DNA of 9,385 nucleotides from Dehalococcoidia bacterium (GTDB lineage Bacteria > Chloroflexota > Dehalococcoidia > UBA6926), in assembly GCA_030754805.1 (NCBI GenBank), contig JASLZO010000013.1, positions 4,665 through 14,049 of the forward strand, read 5' to 3'. The translations under genes and the position numbers were made by a program. Of this stretch, positions 1-6,157 are shown in pieces; the stretch's first letter is position 1, and the number at the start of each line of letters is the position of its first letter. The notes beneath the pieces are model-generated. The model was not told the origin of the DNA and ran no database searches. It worked only from the letters and a program-made list of their open reading frames with translations.

Positions 1-1325
1 CAGTCCTGGCAGGCTCCGGCGCCGTTGGCCACGGCGTCGACGCCGTTTTGGATGCGATCGTGCGGTTGCTCCCCGGCCCTGTCTCGGCGCCGATCGAGTC
101 CGTCCGGGGAGCCGGGGGGGACCCGATCGAGCTTGCGCCCAGTTCGGATGGACCGCTCGCGGCCTTCGTCTTTAAAACGACCGCCGATGCCTTTGTTGGG
201 AAACTCTCATATTTCCGCGTGTACTCCGGCGAGTTTAAGAGCAACCAACCGGTATGGAACTCAGACAAGAAAGAACAGGAACGCGTTGCGCAGGTCGTGT
301 TGGCCCAAGGTAAGAATCACGTGAACATCGATTCTCTACCCGCCGGTGACATTGGCGCAGTTGCGAAACTCTCGCTCACCTCGACGGGTGACACTCTCAC
401 GACACGGGATGCCGACATTGTGTTCCCCGACCTAGAGTTCCCGGAAGCAATCTTCAGCGTTGCCGTGCAACCGAAAACAAAGGCCGATACGGACAAGCTG
501 GGAAGTTCTCTGGCCCGGCTGTTGGACGAGGACCCGAGCTTGCGGATCGACCGCGAAGGGGATACCCACGAGGTGATCCTATCTGGCTTGGGCGATGCCC
601 ACGTTGACGTGGCAGTGCAAAAACTTGCCCGAAAATTTGGGGTTGAGGTGGAAGTCGGAACGCCGAAGGTGCCATACAAAGAGAGCATCCGAATCACGAG
701 GCGCGCCGAATACAAGCACAAAAAACAAACAGGAGGCCACGGTCAGTACGGTCACGTGGTTATCGAACTCGAACCGTTGAAACGGGGCTCCGGATTCACA
801 TTCGGCGACAAGGTCGTGGGCGGGTCAGTGCCGAAAAATTTCATTCCCGCCGTCGAAAAAGGGATCAGAGAGGCGTTGCCCGAGGGCGCGATCGCTCACT
901 TCCCGATTGTGGACCTCCGCGCGACGCTTGTTGACGGAAGTTTCCACGCGGTGGACTCGAACGAGATGTCGTTCAAGATCGCTGCGTCGATGGCGCTACG
1001 AAAAGGTATTCAGGAGGCCCAACCCGTCATCCTTGAGCCGGTGATGAACCTGGAAGTCATATGCCCGGACGACTTCACCGGAGACGTCATCGGCCACCTG
1101 AACGGGAAACGGGCGAGGGTTCTCGGTATGAACACGGAGAATGGCGTAACGACCGTACAGGCTGAAGCTCCGATGGCGGAAATCCTCCGCTATTCGACGG
1201 ACCTGCGCTCGATGACTCAGGGCCGCGGATCGTACACGATGAGCTTCGCGCACTATGAAGACGTACCTGCCCATCTGACGGCGAAGATCGTGGAGGAATC
1301 GAACCTCGAGCGGGAAACGGCGTAA
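1..1325 (+). CDS. fusA: Elongation factor G family protein (EF-G-like paralogue type), 5'-truncated by the window edge
   Basis: The frame is open from base 3 and gives 440 residues before TAA; the start and the GTPase (G) domain lie outside the window. The first residues (VLAGSGAVGHGVDAVLDAIV) match the end of the EF-G G domain. Domain II follows (FVFKTTADAFVGKLSYFRVY, then AGDIGAVAKL and TGDTL), then domain III (LSGLGDAHVDVAV) and domains IV-V (KQTGGHGQYGHV, DGSFHAVDSNEMSFK, RSMTQGRGSYTMSF). The domain IV tip His, corresponding to E. coli His583, is kept (codon 945-947). EF-G drives ribosomal translocation using GTP. The 'YKHKKQTGGHGQ' stretch and the 'VLAQGKNHVNIDSLPAGDIG' stretch, in place of the canonical domain II 'MHA' segment, resemble the second, EF-G-like group (FusA2 type) rather than the str-operon fusA; this is from memory. 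No rpsL, rpsG or tuf gene follows, which agrees. The family call is certain; the subgroup is less so. Confidence 0.93.
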   Translation, partial: VLAGSGAVGHGVDAVLDAIVRLLPGPVSAPIESVRGAGGDPIELAPSSDGPLAAFVFKTTADAFVGKLSYFRVYSGEFKSNQPVWNSDKKEQERVAQVVLAQGKNHVNIDSLPAGDIGAVAKLSLTSTGDTLTTRDADIVFPDLEFPEAIFSVAVQPKTKADTDKLGSSLARLLDEDPSLRIDREGDTHEVILSGLGDAHVDVAVQKLARKFGVEVEVGTPKVPYKESIRITRRAEYKHKKQTGGHGQYGHVVIELEPLKRGSGFTFGDKVVGGSVPKNFIPAVEKGIREALPEGAIAHFPIVDLRATLVDGSFHAVDSNEMSFKIAASMALRKGIQEAQPVILEPVMNLEVICPDDFTGDVIGHLNGKRARVLGMNTENGVTTVQAEAPMAEILRYSTDLRSMTQGRGSYTMSFAHYEDVPAHLTAKIVEESNLERETA

Positions 1326-1361
1326 CTGTCGCGCGTCAGTTCAACTGCCGGTCTTCCCGCT
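1309..1361. terminator. Imperfect hairpin across the convergent gene junction, candidate bidirectional terminator
   Basis: Arms AGCGGGAA (1309-1316) and TTCCCGCT (1354-1361) are perfect complements. Inside them CGGC (1318-1321) pairs with GCCG (1347-1350) and AACTG (1324-1328) with CAGTT (1337-1341), leaving an 8-base loop TCGCGCGT and a few bulges. The stem holds both stop codons, TAA of the EF-G gene and TGA of the minus-strand gene, which are only 10 bp apart. There is no T-run, so intrinsic termination in the E. coli sense is not shown. Folding and transcript ends would decide. Confidence 0.45.
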
Positions 1362-1785
1362 GCCAGATGATTCGATATCCCTCGCCGGTCAGAACCGCGG
1401 CGAGTTCTTCCTGCTCCATCTGTTCGAGCTCGCGGATCGACGTGCGAAGGTTTTCAATCGGTTTCTGTCGCCCGCTCTGCTCGAGCCGACTCTTCAGGGC
1501 GTCATATACACCCAATCGAATGAGGCTCGACGCGTACTTGGGCCACGGGATGAAAGCTATGCGTTCGGGATTCGGAAAGTTGGGCCGCATCTTTCGGATC
1601 ATCTGGACCCGTTCCTCGGGCCCGCTGACCATTGGAACCACACGGACCATCGGGTCGTCCTCGACGTCGAACCGGATGTCGATCAGAAGCGTCTTCCGCA
1701 GAATCGGGAAGAAGAGCGTCACCACCTCTGCACCCTCGATGCTTTTGGCGACCTCCGCCAGGTCAATCCGAAAGTCGTTATCCAT
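1336..1785 (-). CDS. Unrecognised 149-residue protein, third gene of the etfBA operon
   Basis: I do not recognise this family. The product has 149 residues, is soluble in appearance (no membrane segment, no signal peptide) and has no cysteine, so it is unlikely to hold a metal cluster. The N-terminal half looks like alternating beta strands (VVTLFFPILRKTLLIDIRF, then MVRVVPMV). The middle is rich in Pro and aromatic residues (PNFPNPERIAFIPWPKYA, about 69-85). The C-terminal third looks helical and acidic (IRELEQMEQEELAAVL), ending in YRIIWQRED. The start chosen is ATG at 1785, 43 bp after the etfA stop; the frame stays open to 1950 but that would overlap etfA by about 120 bp. No clear ribosome binding site precedes the ATG (CTCTTCACGACCT), so translation may depend on coupling to etfA. 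Position suggests a role tied to the ETF, but nothing in the sequence names it. Confidence 0.75.
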   Translation of the reverse strand: MDNDFRIDLAEVAKSIEGAEVVTLFFPILRKTLLIDIRFDVEDDPMVRVVPMVSGPEERVQMIRKMRPNFPNPERIAFIPWPKYASSLIRLGVYDALKSRLEQSGRQKPIENLRTSIRELEQMEQEELAAVLTGEGYRIIWQREDRQLN

Positions 1786-1828
1786 AGGTCGTGAAGAGTA
1801 GGGCGACCAGAACAGGATGTTGGCCCGT

Positions 1829-2833
1829 CTAGGCGGTACCCAAGTTCTCCAATTCTTCGATAAAGGCCGGTAGTACCTGCTGGTAGTCGCCGACGACACC
1901 AAAACGCGACTCTTTGAAGATGTTCGCTTCCGGATCACGATTGATGGCAACGATGTTTTTCGACCCCGAGCAACCCGCCATGTGCTGGCTGGCCCCGGAT
2001 AGCGCGATTGCCAGATACACCTCGGGTGAAACGACCCTGCCCGTGATTCCGATCATGATGTCCTGCCCGCAGTACTCGGAGTCCGCGGCTGCGCGGGTTG
2101 CACCCACCGCTCCGCCGGTCATGTCGGCCAATTTCGTCAAATCGTCGAACGCTTCGGAACTGCCCAGTCCGCGTCCACCGGTGATTACGATCCGGGCGTC
2201 CTCCATCCGGATGCCTTCGACCGCGACCTCGGTGTGGCTAACGAAACGTGTCTGGGCTTGGGATGCGTCAACCGATGCGTCGACATTCACCACCTGGCCC
2301 GTGCGAGCCGCGTCCGGCTCCGCGGCGTCGTATGCCTTCATGTGGACGGTCGCCACGTGGGGAAGGCGATTGAAAGCGGTCACCTGCCGGAACAAACCAC
2401 CGGCAAGCGACCGAGCCGCGACCAATCCGCCGGATGACGGGTCGATATTCACCTCGGTGGTGTCGGTCGAAACACCGGTGTCCAAACGGAAGCCAAGGCT
2501 CGGGCCGAGTTCTCGGCCGTTCGGCGTGTGTCCAATCAGAATCACCTTCGGGTTGGCCTGTTCACGAACCGCGATGGCTGCCGGTACGAACGTCTCGCTG
2601 AGATAGTGTTCGAATATCGGGTCGTCGACGACATAGACGGTGTCGGCACCGAGTGCGATCACCTCTTGCGCCTTGGCCGCTACGCCTCTTCCGATCAGAG
2701 CCGCGGAAACGCTTTCGCCGCTCATCGAGTCTGCGAGCGTACGTGCCGCAGCCAGTAACTCACCGGTGATGCTCCGTAGCTCTCCGCTCGGGTCGGTCTC
2801 GCAGATAATCAGTACGCCGCTTTCACCGGCCAT
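1829..2833 (-). CDS. etfA: Electron transfer flavoprotein, alpha subunit
   Basis: A 334-residue protein, normal length for EtfA/FixB. With EtfB it forms a cytoplasmic heterodimer that carries FAD and passes electrons from acyl-CoA and related dehydrogenases to a quinone reductase. The N-terminal domain (about 1-200) includes GHTPNGRELGPSLGFRLDTG (101-120). The C-terminal FAD domain starts near 213 with IVITGGRGLGSSEAF and continues with GATRAAADSEYCG, the ITGRVVSPEVYLAIALSG stretch, QHMAGCSGSKNIVAINRDPE and FGVVGDYQQVLPAFIEEL. The FAD-site Arg247 and His284 are present. Position 263 is Ile where the family usually has the Gln of GQTGK, and 266 is Arg for Lys; the ALSGASQH stretch also differs from the common GISGAIQH. 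The ATG follows AAGGAG (2843-2848) by 9 bases. It lies 49 bp after etfB and 43 bp before the small third gene, so the three form one operon. Confidence 0.96.
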   Translation of the reverse strand: MAGESGVLIICETDPSGELRSITGELLAAARTLADSMSGESVSAALIGRGVAAKAQEVIALGADTVYVVDDPIFEHYLSETFVPAAIAVREQANPKVILIGHTPNGRELGPSLGFRLDTGVSTDTTEVNIDPSSGGLVAARSLAGGLFRQVTAFNRLPHVATVHMKAYDAAEPDAARTGQVVNVDASVDASQAQTRFVSHTEVAVEGIRMEDARIVITGGRGLGSSEAFDDLTKLADMTGGAVGATRAAADSEYCGQDIMIGITGRVVSPEVYLAIALSGASQHMAGCSGSKNIVAINRDPEANIFKESRFGVVGDYQQVLPAFIEELENLGTA

Positions 2834-2882
2834 GCGTGTGCACTCCTTCTTGTCGTTCCGTGTGCGGGTGGTCTGGGATCGT

Positions 2883-3674
2883 TTAGATGAGCCGTTCGGT
2901 CCGAAGGCGTTGCGCGAGCAACCGACCCGCGTCGGCGGCGTTCTCGCCTTCGATGATTTCCACGTTGCTCGACTTTTCGGGCTCGAACAGATCGACGGGT
3001 GTCGTCAGTGCCTCAGATGATTCGAGGGTTTCAAGGTCGGCCCGGGACCAGACAGTCGGGTCGACACGTCGTGCCGCCATGATTCCCCGCATCGTCGCGT
3101 AGCGAGGTTGTCCAAGCTCATTACTGACCGTGACGACCGCGGGAAGCTTGGCCTCAATGGTGTCGATGCCGTCGTCAACGATCCGGTCGATTTGGATGGC
3201 GTCGCCGTTCATGGCGACTCGGACCGCGTTTGTCATCACGGGGACTCCGAGCAGCATGGCGACGCCGGTGGCGACGATTCCTTGGTCGAGATCAGCGGAC
3301 TGCCGCCCAGCCATGATGAGGTCGAATGGGCCGATTTTACGGATGGCCGCAGCCAGCGCGTGGGCGATAGCCATGGCGTCGCCTCCCGCGAGTTCCGCGT
3401 CCTGGACCAGGTAGAGCGCGTCCGCGCCCATCGCCAACGGTCGCTTCACGACGTCCATCACGTGACTGTCACCCAGGCTTAGTACGCTGACAGTGGTGTC
3501 CGGGACCACATCCTTTACCAGGAGCGCCGCTTCAGTCGCGTAGACGTCCATATCGCTGACGGTGGACGGGACGCTCGAAGCGACGACCACCTTTTTTGCG
3601 GCTCGATCGACCGTGAATGAACTCTGCGGTGCCTCCGGGTCGGGCACCTGTTTGACCGTGACGATGATGTGCAT
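2883..3674 (-). CDS. etfB: Electron transfer flavoprotein, beta subunit
   Basis: A 263-residue protein, usual length for EtfB/FixA. It begins MHIIVTVKQVPDPEAP, the typical N-terminus. The nucleotide (AMP or second FAD) pocket motif is DLIMAGRQSADLDQGIVATG (about 118-137), and LGQPRYATMRGIMAARR (187-203) is the loop that docks on partner dehydrogenases; Met195 sits where mammalian EtfB has the anchoring Leu195. EtfB binds EtfA and holds AMP in simple ETFs or a second FAD in bifurcating ones. The GRQSADLDQG form is not the GKQAIDDD form of mitochondrial-type ETF, so the nucleotide bound cannot be assigned by eye. The ATG at 3674 follows GGAG (3680-3683) by 5 bases and overlaps a short leader ORF as TAATG. 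A strong promoter lies at 3719-3748. It is the first gene of the etfB-etfA-unknown operon, opposite the membrane oxidoreductase. Confidence 0.96.
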   Translation of the reverse strand: MHIIVTVKQVPDPEAPQSSFTVDRAAKKVVVASSVPSTVSDMDVYATEAALLVKDVVPDTTVSVLSLGDSHVMDVVKRPLAMGADALYLVQDAELAGGDAMAIAHALAAAIRKIGPFDLIMAGRQSADLDQGIVATGVAMLLGVPVMTNAVRVAMNGDAIQIDRIVDDGIDTIEAKLPAVVTVSNELGQPRYATMRGIMAARRVDPTVWSRADLETLESSEALTTPVDLFEPEKSSNVEIIEGENAADAGRLLAQRLRTERLI

Positions 3675-3706
3675 TAGCGCTCCAATGATGGCATTTGACG
3701 GGACAT
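3674..3706 (-). other. Possible 10-codon leader ORF overlapping the etfB start
   Basis: On the minus strand an ATG at 3706 opens a frame for MSRQMPSLER, ending at a TAA that shares its last A with the etfB ATG (TAATG). GGAGG (3711-3715) lies 4 bases before this ATG. The promoter at 3719-3748 would start RNA near 3712, so most of that GGAGG might not be transcribed and the leader would be nearly leaderless. It could couple translation into etfB, or be chance in a short window. Confidence 0.25.
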
Positions 3707-3718
3707 GAGGCCTCCGGT

Positions 3719-3748
3719 TTTATAGCATCGGCTCTCGAAGGGTGTCAA
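3719..3748 (-). promoter_or_regulatory. Sigma70-type promoter of the etfB-etfA operon
   Basis: Read on the minus strand: a perfect -35 TTGACA (3748-3743), an 18-bp spacer whose last three bases are TGC (extended -10), and a -10 TATAAA (3724-3719), five of six to consensus. The predicted RNA start is near 3712, giving an etfB leader of about 38 bases. It is the only near-consensus promoter I found and sits exactly upstream of etfB, which suggests strong, housekeeping-type expression. No clear operator palindrome is visible beyond the 8-bp GAGGCCTC at 3707-3714 near the predicted start. Confidence 0.75.
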
Positions 3749-3824
3749 CGAATGATATGTCTGGGCGGGTGGCAGTTGGTCCAAACCTTTCGTGGAGTTC
3801 GTCATCCCCTACGGCGCATCCTTA

Positions 3825-3833
3825 TGGGATACT
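3825..3833 (+). promoter_or_regulatory. Weak extended -10 candidate for the Fe-S oxidoreductase gene
   Basis: TG, one base, then GATACT (3828-3833) resembles an extended -10 and would place a transcript start about 44 bases before the TTG start. No -35 is visible at the correct distance. The rest of the 209-bp divergent region 3675-3883 shows nothing else I can name. Confidence 0.25.
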
Positions 3834-3870
3834 ACAGCCCGTGTCTGGCACCTCGGCGGCCTGACTATCG

Positions 3871-3875
3871 GGAGG
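3871..3875 (+). promoter_or_regulatory. Ribosome binding site that decides a TTG start
   Basis: GGAGG lies 8 bases before TTG at 3884 but only 1 base before an ATG at 3877, which is in another frame and gives just 66 codons. The in-frame codon at 3878-3880 is TGA, so TTG is the first possible start of the long frame. Confidence 0.8.
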
Positions 3876-3883
3876 TATGACGC

Positions 3884-6046
3884 TTGACGCCACAGAAGGA
3901 ATTCCTCTGGACCATCGGCGACCTCAAGTGGCTGCTGTTCGGTTTGGCCGCAATCATTGTCGCGTACATCTTCTACCGCCTCTACCAACGCGCGATGTTG
4001 TGGAAACTCGGCCAGCCGGTCGACCGCATGGGGAACCCGGTCACCCGTGTAATCGCATTCTCGCGGCTCATCGGTAGCCAGGGATACGGGCATGAGAGAT
4101 TTCTGAGGGATCGCTATGCCGGGCTCATGCACTTGCTGATTTTCTGGGGCGCGTCGATGCTGTTCCTTGGCACGGCGATTGGGACGATGGAAGAGGAATT
4201 TCTCTATCCCCTGTCGGAAAGCGGGCGGATCACCTGGCCGATCGGCAACTGGTACCTCTATTCGTCTCTGGCGTGGGATCTGGGCGGAATCATGGCCTTC
4301 GTTGGTCTCTCGATGGCGGTCTATCGCCGGATGTTTATCAAGAAACCGCATTCGAACGGCATCCTCGACGACAGAATAATCCTTACGCTTGCGATCGTCC
4401 TCTTGTTCGAAGGATTCGCGCTCGAGGGGATCCGCCAACTCGGTGAGACTAAGTTCGGGATTGAATATCTGGTTCACAGCGATTGGGCCATGTGGTCGCC
4501 GGGTGGGTTTGCTTTCGCGGCGTTCTTCTACGAGGTCGTCGGAGTCAGAGCCGAGACTGCTGAAACCGTCTTCTTCGGACTCTGGTGGACGCACTCGTTC
4601 ACCGTGCTCGGAACGCTTGTCTACGCGGCGGTGACGTTGTCGAAGCTCTCTCACACCTGGGTATCGCCGGCCAACTGGTTCTTCCGAAACCTGCGATCTC
4701 GGGGGATTCTCCAGCCGATCCCGAATCTCGAGACACGGGAAACATTCGGTGCCGTTGGGTTGGGCGATTTCACGTGGAAACAGCTGCTGGATGGCGACGC
4801 CTGCACCCGTTGCGCTCGTTGCACTGACAACTGCCCCGCGAACATCACCGGCAAGAGCCTCTCGCCGATGATGGTCATTCAGAACATGAAGACTTACATG
4901 TCGGAAACCGGCCCGGCACTACTGACGGCTGGTGGAGACGCGGAGGCGCTTCCGGCGGACCTCGTGAAGGCCCCCGCTGGAGAGGTTGTCGATGAAGAGG
5001 ACCTCTGGTCCTGTGTCACGTGTGGCGCCTGCATGGAAGCATGCCCTGTGTTCATCGAACACGTTCCGTCCATCATCGAAATGCGGCGCGCGCTGGTTAT
5101 GAACGAAGGCCGCCTGCCGGAAACGGCAGAGACCGCCCTCCGAAGCCTGGAAACTCGTGGCCACCCCTGGTCGGGCGTGAGCCGCTCACGAACCGAGTGG
5201 ACCGAGGACCTCGAGGTCCCGATGATGTCCACCGTCGAACATCCCGAAGAGATCGAGTACCTGTACTGGGTCGGTTGCGCCGCTTCGCTGGAGGACCGGA
5301 GCATGCGAATTGCCCAATCCATGGCTGGCATCCTCAACCGGTCCGGGATCAAGTGGGCCGTACTGGGTGATGAGGAGACCTGTACCGGAGACCCGGCCCG
5401 CCGCATCGGTATGGAGTACCTCTACCAAGTGCAGGCAGAACAGAACATCGAGACGCTCAACCGCTACAGCATTAAGCGGATCGTCACCGGTTGCCCGCAC
5501 TGCTTCAATACGATTAAGAACGAGTACCCGCAATTCGGCGGCGACTACGAGGTGGTCCACCACACGCAGTTCCTCCAGGACCTCGTGAAGGCCGGAAAGT
5601 TGAAGCTTGGCAGCGGCCCCGAGACTCCGTTCGGAAAGGTGACGTATCACGACCCGTGCTATCTCGGGCGGCACAATGGGGTGTATGACCCCCCTCGCGA
5701 GTTGGCCGCAGGCATCCCGGGCGTCGAGAACGTCGAAGAGATGGAGATGAACCGCAATCGCGCCTTCTGCTGTGGCGCCGGCGGGGGCCACATGTGGATG
5801 GAGGACGGGCCAGGCCGAGAGAACATCAACCATCGACGGACTCAACACGCGGTAGACGTCGGAGCCGACGTGATTGCCACCGCCTGTCCGTTCTGCGCTC
5901 AGATGTTCGAGGATGGTGTGAAGGTCAAGAACCAGGACGAACAGATGCGAGTGCTGGACCTCTCGGAAATGATCATCCAGACCTTTCCCGATCGGCGACA
6001 GGCTGAAACAACGACGGCTCCCGATAGTGGTGATGGCTCGGAGTAA
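3884..6046 (+). CDS. Membrane Fe-S oxidoreductase with NarI-like and HdrD-like (CCG) domains, probable ETF:menaquinone oxidoreductase (EMO)
   Basis: A 720-residue protein. Residues about 15-34, 80-101, 123-147, 165-183, 205-221 and 230-253 look like membrane helices, forming a NarI-like domain; His83, His237 and His257 are candidate haem b ligands. Two 4Fe-4S motifs follow: C307, C310, C313, C317 and C377, C380, C383, C387, each ending CP. Then come two CCG (DUF224, HdrD-like) domains. The first has C465, C500 in ETCTGDPARR and CPHC 537-540, with Thr in place of the second Cys of CCG. The second has C592, CCG 629-631 and CPFC 668-671 and is complete. This order is that of EMO, the membrane protein that takes electrons from EtfAB and reduces menaquinone in anaerobic fatty-acid oxidisers. 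Divergent etfBA next door supports that role. The start is TTG after GGAGG. Heterodisulfide reductase or lactate-type oxidoreductase activity is less likely given the fused membrane domain and the neighbours. Confidence 0.9.
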   Translation: MTPQKEFLWTIGDLKWLLFGLAAIIVAYIFYRLYQRAMLWKLGQPVDRMGNPVTRVIAFSRLIGSQGYGHERFLRDRYAGLMHLLIFWGASMLFLGTAIGTMEEEFLYPLSESGRITWPIGNWYLYSSLAWDLGGIMAFVGLSMAVYRRMFIKKPHSNGILDDRIILTLAIVLLFEGFALEGIRQLGETKFGIEYLVHSDWAMWSPGGFAFAAFFYEVVGVRAETAETVFFGLWWTHSFTVLGTLVYAAVTLSKLSHTWVSPANWFFRNLRSRGILQPIPNLETRETFGAVGLGDFTWKQLLDGDACTRCARCTDNCPANITGKSLSPMMVIQNMKTYMSETGPALLTAGGDAEALPADLVKAPAGEVVDEEDLWSCVTCGACMEACPVFIEHVPSIIEMRRALVMNEGRLPETAETALRSLETRGHPWSGVSRSRTEWTEDLEVPMMSTVEHPEEIEYLYWVGCAASLEDRSMRIAQSMAGILNRSGIKWAVLGDEETCTGDPARRIGMEYLYQVQAEQNIETLNRYSIKRIVTGCPHCFNTIKNEYPQFGGDYEVVHHTQFLQDLVKAGKLKLGSGPETPFGKVTYHDPCYLGRHNGVYDPPRELAAGIPGVENVEEMEMNRNRAFCCGAGGGHMWMEDGPGRENINHRRTQHAVDVGADVIATACPFCAQMFEDGVKVKNQDEQMRVLDLSEMIIQTFPDRRQAETTTAPDSGDGSE

Positions 6047-6148
6047 TCGCATGCCCGGGGTCGACGATCGGCCGAACTGGAACCTGCCTGTGTGGCATGT
6101 ACCGGTAGGAATGGGGTAACGTTGCCGAAACTTGAACTGATATCGACC

Positions 6149-6153
6149 GGAGG
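6149..6153 (+). promoter_or_regulatory. Ribosome binding site used to choose the hflK start
   Basis: GGAGG ends 4 bases before ATG at 6158. The two upstream in-frame candidates, GTG 6092 and TTG 6122, lack a well-placed site (the nearest AGGA is 11 bases before the TTG). The 111-bp gap 6047-6157 shows no clear promoter or terminator. Confidence 0.55.
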
Positions 6154-6157
6154 CCCG

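Noticed and set aside
1786..1950. N-terminal extension of the third etf-operon gene
   Set aside because: It would overlap the etfA coding end by about 120 bp and its residues look like out-of-frame translation; ATG 1785 after the etfA stop is simpler.
1914..2606. 230-codon plus-strand open frame opposite etfA
   Set aside because: etfA is certain from its FAD domain; this frame has low-complexity Ala, Ser and Thr content and no family resemblance.
3877..4077. 66-codon frame from ATG 3877
   Set aside because: The ATG is only one base from the GGAGG, and the frame overlaps the 720-codon gene whose motifs are unambiguous.
3809..4654. 281-codon minus-strand open frame opposite the start of the EMO-like gene
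   Set aside because: It is antisense to the membrane domain, strongly Arg and Glu-rich without any motif, and has no ribosome binding site that I could find.
6047..6157. Search for a promoter or terminator between the EMO-like gene and hflK
   Set aside because: Only scattered restriction-site-like palindromes and no -35/-10 pair at a usable spacing, nor a stem with a T-run. hflK may be read from upstream or from a promoter I cannot recognise.
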